This document shows, piece after piece, positions 13,574 to 19,859 of a DNA stretch of 33,463 nt; positions within the stretch are counted from its first letter, which is position 1, and the number at the start of each line of letters is the position of its first letter. Where the stretch lies: assembly GCA_020845895.1 (NCBI GenBank), contig JADLEX010000059.1, positions 1-33,463 of the forward strand. Reading direction: 5' to 3'. Both the position numbers and the translations under genes were made by a program. Origin of the DNA: Deltaproteobacteria bacterium (GTDB lineage: Bacteria > Lernaellota > Lernaellaia > JACKCT01). Below the pieces are notes generated by a model. That model searched no databases and was not told where the DNA came from. It saw nothing but the letters and a program-made list of their open reading frames with translations.

Positions 13574-14410
13574 ATGACGCTTGCCGCATCGCTGTTTTTC
13601 GATCTCGATTCGTTCGCGCACCGCGCGCTCTTTCACGACGGCGAAAACGTGTGGGAGGCGCTGCGGCGCCTGCCCGAGTACCTCGCGGGTCTGTTCGAAA
13701 AAGACTGGCCGCTGCAAGGGGTAACGGGGCTCGTGACCGAGCCGCTGGTCATATTGGACGGCGTGCTCGTGCTCGACGGCGCGGTGTCGCTCGCTGTCAC
13801 GGGCAAGAAGAACCAGCTCGTCGTCGAGGTGGACGGCAAGGCGCACAAGGACGCGGCGGTCGTCATGCCCGGCGCGTTTCTGTTCGACGACCGCGTCCTC
13901 ATTGGGCCCGGCACGGTGGTCGAGCCCGGCGCGCTCATCAAGGGGCCGTGCGTGATCGGCGCGCACACCGAGGTGCGCCAAGGTGCGTACATCCGCGGCG
14001 ACGTGCTCGTCGGCGACCGGTGCGTGGTCGGCCACACGACCGAGGTCAAGTCCGCGATTCTCCTCGACGACGCCAAGGCGGGGCACTTCGCGTACATCGG
14101 CGATTCGATCCTGGGCAACAACGTCAACCTCGGCGCGGGCACCAAGTGCGCCAACCTCAAGATGGTCGGCGGCAACGTCACGGTGCGCTCCGGCGTCGAA
14201 AAGCTCGACACCGGGCTGCGCAAGATCGGTGCGATTCTGGGCGATCACACCGAGACCGGGTGCAACTCGGTCACGTCGCCGGGAACGCTGATGGGCAAGA
14301 AGTCCGGCGTGTACCCGTGCGTCAACGTCCCGAGCGGCTACTACGCCGACGGCACCGTGGTCGCGTCGACCAGCGAGGCGCTCGCGATTCGTCGCGGTCA
14401 GCGCTCGTGA
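13574..14410 (+). CDS. Left-handed beta-helix (hexapeptide) protein related to the GlmU acetyltransferase domain
   Basis: A 278-aa protein. Residues about 95-270 are hexapeptide repeats (VLIGPGTVVEPGALI, CVIGAHTEV, YIRGDVLVG) forming a left-handed beta-helix. KAGHFAYIGDSILGNNVNLGAGT closely follows the GlmU acetyltransferase core, including the histidine that acts as base in GlmU. The N-terminal about 90 residues (LFFDLDSFAHRALF) lack the GxG nucleotidyl-transfer loop of GlmU, so pyrophosphorylase activity is not expected from them. Likely reaction: transfer of an acetyl or acyl group to an amino sugar. It starts 7 bp after the aminotransferase and ends in a GTGA overlap. Confidence 0.8.
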   Translation: MTLAASLFFDLDSFAHRALFHDGENVWEALRRLPEYLAGLFEKDWPLQGVTGLVTEPLVILDGVLVLDGAVSLAVTGKKNQLVVEVDGKAHKDAAVVMPGAFLFDDRVLIGPGTVVEPGALIKGPCVIGAHTEVRQGAYIRGDVLVGDRCVVGHTTEVKSAILLDDAKAGHFAYIGDSILGNNVNLGAGTKCANLKMVGGNVTVRSGVEKLDTGLRKIGAILGDHTETGCNSVTSPGTLMGKKSGVYPCVNVPSGYYADGTVVASTSEALAIRRGQRS

Positions 14411-14667
14411 GCCGCATCGTCGGCGTCGGTATCGAGATGGTGCGCATCGAAGGCGGCGAACAGGAGGCGGGAACGCACGCCGCACGACGCGCGCTGGCCA
14501 AGGCGATGGGGCGCGAGCCCGATGACGCCGAGTTGCCCTCGGTCTCATTTCTCGCCGGCGGCGCACCCGTCGCGGCGGATTTTCCCGAGAACCTTCGCGC
14601 GCATCTGACCATCACGCACGAGGACGGACGCGCCGTCGCCGTGGCGATCGTGGAGGACGTGTCATGA
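14407..14667 (+). CDS. Mini AcpS-like (4'-phosphopantetheinyl transferase superfamily) protein without catalytic residues
   Basis: An 86-aa protein, well short of the roughly 120-130 residues of holo-ACP synthase. IVGVGIEMVRI matches the AcpS start GIGTDIVEI, with the metal-binding Asp changed to Glu. AARRALAKAMG matches the AAKEAxxKAxG helix, with the conserved Lys-Glu changed to Arg-Arg. GGAPV fits GKP and HLTITHEDGRAVAVAIVE fits the C-terminal HVSLSHExxYAxAVVxxE strand. The segment between the first strand and the KEA helix (about 35 residues) is absent. GTG 14407 overlaps the preceding stop (GTGA), and the next gene begins with ATGA overlap, so it is embedded in the operon. Enzyme activity looks unlikely; a binding or structural role is inferred. 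Confidence 0.65.
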   Translation: MSRIVGVGIEMVRIEGGEQEAGTHAARRALAKAMGREPDDAELPSVSFLAGGAPVAADFPENLRAHLTITHEDGRAVAVAIVEDVS

Positions 14668-15782
14668 CCGAAGCGCCGATTCCCGTTTTCGACGCGAAAC
14701 GGCAGTACGAGTCGATCCGCGAAGAAATCGACGCGGCGGTGCGCGGCGCGCTGGAGTCCGGCTGGTACATCCTCGGCGAGCAGCTCGCGGCGTTCGAGCG
14801 CGAGTTCGGCGCGTTTTTGGCCGACGCCCACTGTGCCGGAGTCGGCAACGGCACCGACGCGATCCGCCTCGCCCTCGAAGCGCTCGACGTGCCGCGCGGC
14901 GCGGAGGTCATCACCGCTGCGAACACGGCGATTCCCACCGCGATGGCGATCGTGGACGGCGGGTTCCGACTGCGTCTCGCGGATGTGGAAACAAAAACGT
15001 GGAATCTCGATCCCTGCGCCTTCGAAAATGCGATCACCGCGAACACCGCGGCCGCGGTGCCGGTGCATCTGTACGGTCGCGCGCCGTTCATGAACGCGAT
15101 TCTGGAGACGGCCCGCGCGCGCGGCGTGAAGATCGTCGAGGACTGTGCGCAGGCGCACGGCGGCACGTATTTCGACGCGATGGCCGGCACGCTCGGCGAC
15201 GCCGGCGCGTTCAGTTTCTACCCCACCAAGAACCTCGGCGCGTACGGAGACGGGGGGCTTGTGGCGTCTCGCGACGCGGCGGTGATCGAGCGCGTCAAGC
15301 TGCTGCGTCACTATGGGCAGAAGACGCGCTACGAGGCGTCGGCCATCGGCATCAACAGCCGCCTCGACGAGGTGCAGGCGGCGATCCTGCGCGTCAAGCT
15401 CACGCACCTCGCCGCATGGACCGAGCGCCGACGCGCCATCGCGAAAATCTACAAAGCCGCGTTCGCGGGGCTGCCGCTCGAGCGCCCCGGCTGCCCGCCC
15501 GGCGGCAACTGCGTGTACCATCTGTTCGTCGTCGCCGTCGAAGACCGCGACGCGTTCATCGCGCATCTCGGCGCACGCGGCATCGGCACGCAGATCCATT
15601 ACCCGATCCCGATCCACCTGCAGCCCGCGTTTCGCGATCTCGGATACTCGCGCGGCGACTTCCCCGTCTCGGAGCGCCTCGCAGGGCGCGTCGTGTCGAT
15701 TCCGCTCTTCCCCGAGATGACGGACGGCGAGGTGGAGCGCGTCGCGCGCGCGGTGCGATCGTACTTCGGGTCGGGGAACTGA
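14664..15782 (+). CDS. DegT/DnrJ/EryC1 family sugar aminotransferase
   Basis: A 372-aa PLP enzyme that typically aminates a keto group of a nucleotide sugar. Signatures: PVFDAKRQYESIREEI, SGWYILGEQLAAFE, VGNGTDAIRLAL (PLP phosphate), VEDCAQAHGGTY (Asp160 on the pyridine nitrogen), FSFYPTKNLGAYGDGG with the PLP lysine at 189, and GINSRLDEVQAAIL. Its length is normal. The family includes WbpE and QdtB, which act with a dehydrogenase or isomerase and a hexapeptide acetyltransferase; the neighbouring hexapeptide and Gfo/Idh genes fit that pattern, but the sugar cannot be named. ATGA overlap upstream and TGATG overlap downstream. Confidence 0.92.
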   Translation: MTEAPIPVFDAKRQYESIREEIDAAVRGALESGWYILGEQLAAFEREFGAFLADAHCAGVGNGTDAIRLALEALDVPRGAEVITAANTAIPTAMAIVDGGFRLRLADVETKTWNLDPCAFENAITANTAAAVPVHLYGRAPFMNAILETARARGVKIVEDCAQAHGGTYFDAMAGTLGDAGAFSFYPTKNLGAYGDGGLVASRDAAVIERVKLLRHYGQKTRYEASAIGINSRLDEVQAAILRVKLTHLAAWTERRRAIAKIYKAAFAGLPLERPGCPPGGNCVYHLFVVAVEDRDAFIAHLGARGIGTQIHYPIPIHLQPAFRDLGYSRGDFPVSERLAGRVVSIPLFPEMTDGEVERVARAVRSYFGSGN

Positions 15783-16915
15783 TGCCGGGCGACGGTCACG
15801 CAAGGCTGCGCGTCGCGCACGTGCGCGACACGTATCTGCGGGCGACGGAGACGTTCATCTACGACATCGTGACGCGGCATCGCACGGTCGAGCCTCTGTT
15901 TTTGTGCGAGCGCGTGCGCGGGGACGCGCACTTCCCCGGCGTGTCGCCCCGCGCGATCGAAACGCTGGGCGCGGCGACCCGCGCGGTGAACGCTGTGTCG
16001 CGGCGGGTGCGTCACGCGTTCCCGTTTTATACCGGCGAGTGCCGGCGGTTCGGTGCGCGACTCATTCACGCGCACTTCGCGCCCAGCGGCTACTTCTTGC
16101 TCGCCACGCGCCGCGCGCTGGGGATTCCCCTCGTCACGAGTTTTTACGGGCAGGACGTCTTCGAGGTCCCCGCGACGCCGCGATGGCGCGGGCGCTACGC
16201 GCGCCTGTTCGCCGAGGGCGATCTTTTTCTCGCGCTTTCCGAGGACATGAAAAAGGACCTCGTCGCGATCGGATGCCCCGCATCGAAGATCCGCATCTAT
16301 CGGCTCGGCATCGACCTGCACGACTTTTCGCCGATCGACCGGCCCGTGCGCGAGACGGTGACGATTCTGACGATCGCGCGCCTCGTCGAGAAAAAGGGCA
16401 TCGACGTGCTGATCCGAGCGCACGCGCGCCTCGTCGCCAAAGGGCTGCCGGTGCGGCTGCGCGTCGTCGGCGACGGCCCGCTGATGGATTCCCTCGTCGC
16501 GCTCGCGCGCGAACTGGGCGTCGCGGATCGCGTGGATTTCGCCGGGCGCGTGCCCTTCGCCGAACTGCCCGCCGAGTTCGCCGCGGCGGATGTGTTCTCG
16601 CTGCCGTCGGTGACGGACCGCTACGGCGGCAAGGACGAGATCTCGATGGTGCTGAAAGAGGCGATGGGCACCGCCCTGCCCTTCGTCGCCACGTTTCACG
16701 CGGGCATCCCCGAGGTGATCGACGACGGCGTGAACGGTTTGCTCGTTCCCGAGCGCGACGACGCGCGCCTCGCCGACGCACTCGAACGCCTCGCGGTCGA
16801 TCCGCTGCTTCGCGCGCGCATCGGCGCCGAGGGCCGCCGGCTTGTGGAGCGCGTGTGGGAGATCGGGCGGCAGGTCGAGGTGCTGGAAAACATCTACCAC
16901 GAACTCGCGGGTTGA
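15782..16915 (+). CDS. GT4 (GT-B fold) glycosyltransferase
   Basis: A 377-aa family 4 transferase. The N-terminal domain has VAHVRDTYLRATETFIYDI and LIHAHFAPSGY; the C-terminal domain has ILTIARLVEKKGIDVLI, RVVGDGPLMDSL, FAGRVPFAELP, FSLPSVTDRYGGKDEISMVLKEAMG and GIPEVIDDGVNGLLV, the nucleotide-sugar-binding series of retaining GT4 enzymes. Resembles transferases of capsule and exopolysaccharide loci (WcaL-like opening). ATG at 15782 shares one base with the previous stop; an open frame continues far upstream, but that part overlaps the DegT gene and is not coding. Confidence 0.9.
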   Translation: MPGDGHARLRVAHVRDTYLRATETFIYDIVTRHRTVEPLFLCERVRGDAHFPGVSPRAIETLGAATRAVNAVSRRVRHAFPFYTGECRRFGARLIHAHFAPSGYFLLATRRALGIPLVTSFYGQDVFEVPATPRWRGRYARLFAEGDLFLALSEDMKKDLVAIGCPASKIRIYRLGIDLHDFSPIDRPVRETVTILTIARLVEKKGIDVLIRAHARLVAKGLPVRLRVVGDGPLMDSLVALARELGVADRVDFAGRVPFAELPAEFAAADVFSLPSVTDRYGGKDEISMVLKEAMGTALPFVATFHAGIPEVIDDGVNGLLVPERDDARLADALERLAVDPLLRARIGAEGRRLVERVWEIGRQVEVLENIYHELAG

Positions 16916-16920
16916 ATGCG

Positions 16921-17934
16921 ATGCAACTTCCGATGCCGGTAATTCCCGGTCCCGATGTGACGCCGAACCCTTTTCGCGGCCTCGTGAGCGTGGTGCTCGC
17001 GTCGTACAATTGCGCCGCGACGCTGCCGCGCTCGATCGAGTCGCTGCTCGCGCAGACCTATCCGAACATCGAGATCGTCGTGGCCGACGACGCCTCCACC
17101 GACAACACCGCCGAAGTCGTCGCGCGGTTTCCCGGCGTGAAGTACGTGCGCCGCGACAAAAACGGCGGCGTGGCCGCGGCGCGCAACACCGGCGCGGCGG
17201 CAACACGCGGCGAGATCGTCATCTTCGGCGAGTCCGACGGATATTACGACGCGGACTACATCGAGAAGATCATCCGATACCTGCATCTGCCGGGCGTCGC
17301 GGGCGCGATCAACCTGGGCCGCCGCGTGTGGAGCGACAAAGGCAACGCGCTCGTGCGCATGCAAAATGACCAGTTCGAGGCGATTTGCGACCTCGTCGAG
17401 CAGGGACGGCGCGGCACCGGCGCGTGGGCGTTCCACCGCGCGGCGTTCGATTCCGTCGGCGGGTATGACCTCGGCTGCCGCATCGGCTCCGATCTCGATC
17501 TCGTTTTTCGCATGCAGAAAACGGGGCTGAAGACCACCATCGGCGCGCGCTCGAACCTTTACCACAAGGACCCCGACAACCTTCGCGCCTGGTGGAAGCG
17601 CTCGTATCGCGGCGGGGTCAACTCGGCGCTCTACCGCGAGCGCTGGCACGGCATGGCGGGTGCGTCGAAGAAGGCGCTCTACCTCGCCAAATACGCGGGC
17701 ATGGCGCTGTGGCCGCTCTATCTCGCGCTCGCGATCGTGTGGCACGTCGCGTGGCTCGTGCCGTTTTTCGCGGTGCCGGCCTATCTGCTCACCGAGGATG
17801 CGATGACGCGGCTGGGGTGGACTAAAGGGGTGCGTCGTGGGGATGTCGCGCTCGCCCTGGCGACGCCGGTGCTGCTCTACATTCGCCGCCTCGCCATCGG
17901 CTACGGGCGCATTCAAGGCTTTGCGAAGGGGTGA
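16921..17934 (+). CDS. GT2 glycosyltransferase with C-terminal membrane segments
   Basis: A 337-aa family 2 transferase. LVSVVLASYNCAATLPRSIE and IVVADDASTDNTAEVV form the nucleotide site; GEIVIFGESDGYYDADYI holds the metal-binding acidic residues; CRIGSDLDLVFRMQKTG is the catalytic acidic region. Residues about 255-300 contain two adjacent hydrophobic helices (GMALWPLYLALAIVWHVAW onward) that should anchor it to the inner membrane. ATG 16921 is 5 bp after the GT4 stop with only a weak ribosome site, implying coupling to upstream translation. It is the last gene of the operon and is followed by palindromic repeat copy D. Confidence 0.87.
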   Translation: MQLPMPVIPGPDVTPNPFRGLVSVVLASYNCAATLPRSIESLLAQTYPNIEIVVADDASTDNTAEVVARFPGVKYVRRDKNGGVAAARNTGAAATRGEIVIFGESDGYYDADYIEKIIRYLHLPGVAGAINLGRRVWSDKGNALVRMQNDQFEAICDLVEQGRRGTGAWAFHRAAFDSVGGYDLGCRIGSDLDLVFRMQKTGLKTTIGARSNLYHKDPDNLRAWWKRSYRGGVNSALYRERWHGMAGASKKALYLAKYAGMALWPLYLALAIVWHVAWLVPFFAVPAYLLTEDAMTRLGWTKGVRRGDVALALATPVLLYIRRLAIGYGRIQGFAKG

Positions 17935-18005
17935 CCCTAACCCGGCTCGCTTCGCTCGGCACCCCTCTCCCGTCATGACGAGAGAGGGGACGGGGGTGAG
18001 GGCTT
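17935..18005. repeat. Palindromic intergenic element, copy D (inverted)
   Basis: Same family as copies A-C but in the opposite orientation: the spacer reads GGCTCGCTTCGCTCGGC before the hairpin instead of after it. The hairpin pairs CCCCTCTC with GAGAGGGG and CGTCA with TGACG around one mismatch. It separates the GT2 gene from the convergent FHA gene. Confidence 0.88.
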
Positions 18006-18008
18006 CAA

Positions 18009-18419
18009 CTACAGCGCCGTCCTCGCGCCCGGCGGAATCGTGACGCGCAGTTCGATCTTGCCGAGGCGGATGACGTCGCCGTTTTTCAGGTAGCAGCGCG
18101 TCGCGGGTTGGTTATTCACGATCGTGCCGTTCGTCGACTTCAGATCCTCGATGAGCAGCCCCTCATCATCCGAGGTGATGACCGCGTGCTCCGACGACAC
18201 GAGGCGGTCCTTGATCTGGAGATGGCAGCGGCTGGCGCGGCCGATCTTCGTTTCCTTGGTGACGATCAGGAACTTCTTGCCCTTCTCCTCGCCGTTCATC
18301 ACGATCAGGAACGGCGCGGGTTTTTCGTGCGCCCGCGCCGCCTTTCGCACGACGTCCTGTTCCTTGTGCGCGTCCGTAATGTCCGTGATGACCGTTTTGT
18401 CGATTTCGTCGCCGGTCAT
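18009..18419 (-). CDS. Soluble FHA-domain protein
   Basis: A 136-aa cytosolic protein. The FHA domain spans about residues 36-130, with the phosphothreonine-binding residues in IGRASRC (G60, R61), SSEH (75-78) and STNGT (95-99). The N-terminal segment DKTVITDITD has several threonines in an acidic context and could itself be a phosphorylation site, as in GarA/OdhI-type proteins (inference). ATG at 18419 overlaps the stop of the tail-anchored FHA gene (ATGA), so the two are probably made together. No Ser/Thr kinase or phosphatase is encoded in the window. Confidence 0.92.
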   Translation of the reverse strand: MTGDEIDKTVITDITDAHKEQDVVRKAARAHEKPAPFLIVMNGEEKGKKFLIVTKETKIGRASRCHLQIKDRLVSSEHAVITSDDEGLLIEDLKSTNGTIVNNQPATRCYLKNGDVIRLGKIELRVTIPPGARTAL

Positions 18420-18949
18420 TGCGTGAACACCAGCCAGGCGATGACGACAAGCAACAGCGCCGCGCCGCCGATGACGACCCATTTCAGATTTCCGCCCGGA
18501 ACCGCACTCGCGGAAGGTGTCGGAGCGGCGGCTTCCATCTTTCGGTCAAACGGCAGCGTGTCGTCCCACGCGGTCTTGCGCTCCTGGTCCGACGCCTCGA
18601 TGGGCTTCGCATCCGGCGCGCGCATGTGCACCTCGGTGGACGCGGCGAAATCCTCGAGCGGGCTCGTCTCGATCACCCGGATTTTCTCGGTGCCGATCTG
18701 AATGGCGTCGCCGGTTTTGAGGCGCAACGGACTCGCCACGCGCTGGCGATTGACGAGGGTGCCGTTGGGCGAGCCGAGATCCTCGATCACCGCTTCGCCG
18801 TAATCGAGAAAGACACGGGCGTGGCGGCGCGAGACGGACGGGTCCTCGAACCGGATCTGGCATTCGCGGCTGCGCCCGATGACGAGCTCGCCCGTGACCG
18901 GGAACGAGGCCTCGCCGCCTTCGACGTCGCGAATGACCAGCCGAATCAT
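18416..18949 (-). CDS. Tail-anchored FHA-domain protein
   Basis: A 177-aa protein with an N-terminal FHA domain (about 5-95: IGRSREC with R26, SVSRRH at 38-43, GSPNGT at 59-64), a Thr/Asp-containing linker (TAWDDTLPFD) and one C-terminal hydrophobic helix at 155-175 followed by two residues. This is a tail-anchored inner-membrane protein with the FHA domain in the cytosol. It would recruit a phosphothreonine protein to the membrane. It is the first gene of the pair and is divergent from the ABC transporter operon 193 bp away. Ribosome site is weak. Confidence 0.92.
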   Translation of the reverse strand: MIRLVIRDVEGGEASFPVTGELVIGRSRECQIRFEDPSVSRRHARVFLDYGEAVIEDLGSPNGTLVNRQRVASPLRLKTGDAIQIGTEKIRVIETSPLEDFAASTEVHMRAPDAKPIEASDQERKTAWDDTLPFDRKMEAAAPTPSASAVPGGNLKWVVIGGAALLLVVIAWLVFTQ

Positions 18950-18988
18950 GACACGTGCACCCGTATCCGCATGGGGAAATCCGGCCTC

Positions 18989-19017
18989 TTCCTAACACAC
19001 GGGAGCGCGCGGTTCAA
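18989..19017 (-). promoter_or_regulatory. Candidate promoter of the FHA pair
   Basis: On the minus strand, TTGAAC (19012-19017) and TAGGAA (18989-18994) with a 17-bp spacer, leaving a leader of about 33 nt before the ATG at 18949. The -35 box matches four of six consensus positions and the -10 three. Confidence 0.4.
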
Positions 19018-19098
19018 GAATTCGCCGCCGGTCCGCACCTCGGCGAACACCGGCGCGTTTTGGCATCGTTCCGCAGACCGGGGTTGCTTGATTTCCCG

Positions 19099-19113
19099 TT
19101 GCGTCCGACGCAA
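19099..19113. promoter_or_regulatory. 15-bp palindrome upstream of the ABC operon (possible operator)
   Basis: TTGCGTC and GACGCAA flank a single C, a perfect dyad 30 bp before the ATPase start codon. It could bind a dimeric regulator or form a small RNA hairpin in the leader. A T-run follows at about 19124-19130. No clear -10 box is visible for this operon. Confidence 0.35.
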
Positions 19114-19142
19114 GGTAGAGCACGTTTTTTTCAGGGGCCGCC

Positions 19143-19859
19143 ATGCTCGAAGTCCGTGACATCCGCAAGACCTATTATCAGGGCAAGATTCCCGTGCACG
19201 CCGTCGACGGCATCAGCTTCGTCCTGAACACGGGCGAGTTGCTCGCCGTGACCGGGCCTTCGGGATCGGGGAAATCGACGCTGCTCAATCTGATCGGCGG
19301 ACTCGACGAGCCCACGTCCGGCGAACTGCTCATCAGCGGCCAGTCGATGCTCTCCCTGAACGACGCCGACCGCACACGCATGCGGCGCACGAAGATCGGA
19401 TTCATCTTCCAATTCTTCAACCTGCTGCCGACGATGACGGCGCAGGAAAACGTCGCCCTGCCCCTGCTGCTCGACGGCCGCGCGCGCAAGACCGCCTACG
19501 AGCGCGCCGCCGAGATTTTGGGGCGCGTGGGCCTCGGCAAACGCATGGTGCATCGCCCCGACGAGCTGTCGGGCGGCGAGCAGCAGCGTGTCGCCATCGC
19601 ACGCGCGCTGGCGTTCGATCCCGTACTGATCCTCGCCGACGAGCCGACGGGCAACCTCGACTCCAAGTCGGGCACGGCGGTCATGGAAATGGTCCGCGCG
19701 CTCGCGACGGATTTCAACAAGGCCGTGTTGCTCGTGACGCACGACCCGCGAAGCTGGGGTTACGCCGACCGCATCATGCGCATCGTGGACGGCAAGGTGC
19801 AGTCGATCGAGGACAACACGCCGACGCCGATCGGAACGGATGCGCCATCTCCTTCGTAA
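19143..19859 (+). CDS. ABC transporter ATP-binding protein, LolD/MacB type
   Basis: A 238-aa ATPase with all ABC motifs: Walker A GPSGSGKST (38-46), Q-loop Q90, signature LSGGEQ (142-147), Walker B VLILADE (161-167), D-loop NLD and the switch His in LVTHD. The opening MLEVRDIRKTYYQG and the TGNLDS stretch are typical of the LolD/MacB/FtsE branch, which energises FtsX-type permeases that extract lipoproteins or drive mechanotransmission rather than ordinary import. An AGGGG ribosome site lies five bases before ATG 19143. Overlaps the permease gene by 20 bp. Confidence 0.95.
   Translation: MLEVRDIRKTYYQGKIPVHAVDGISFVLNTGELLAVTGPSGSGKSTLLNLIGGLDEPTSGELLISGQSMLSLNDADRTRMRRTKIGFIFQFFNLLPTMTAQENVALPLLLDGRARKTAYERAAEILGRVGLGKRMVHRPDELSGGEQQRVAIARALAFDPVLILADEPTGNLDSKSGTAVMEMVRALATDFNKAVLLVTHDPRSWGYADRIMRIVDGKVQSIEDNTPTPIGTDAPSPS

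Noticed and set aside
14999-16915. Possible fusion protein extending the GT4 upstream
   Set aside because: The extra N-terminal part is Arg-rich sequence read out of frame over the DegT gene. The TGATG junction at 15780-15784 gives the natural start.
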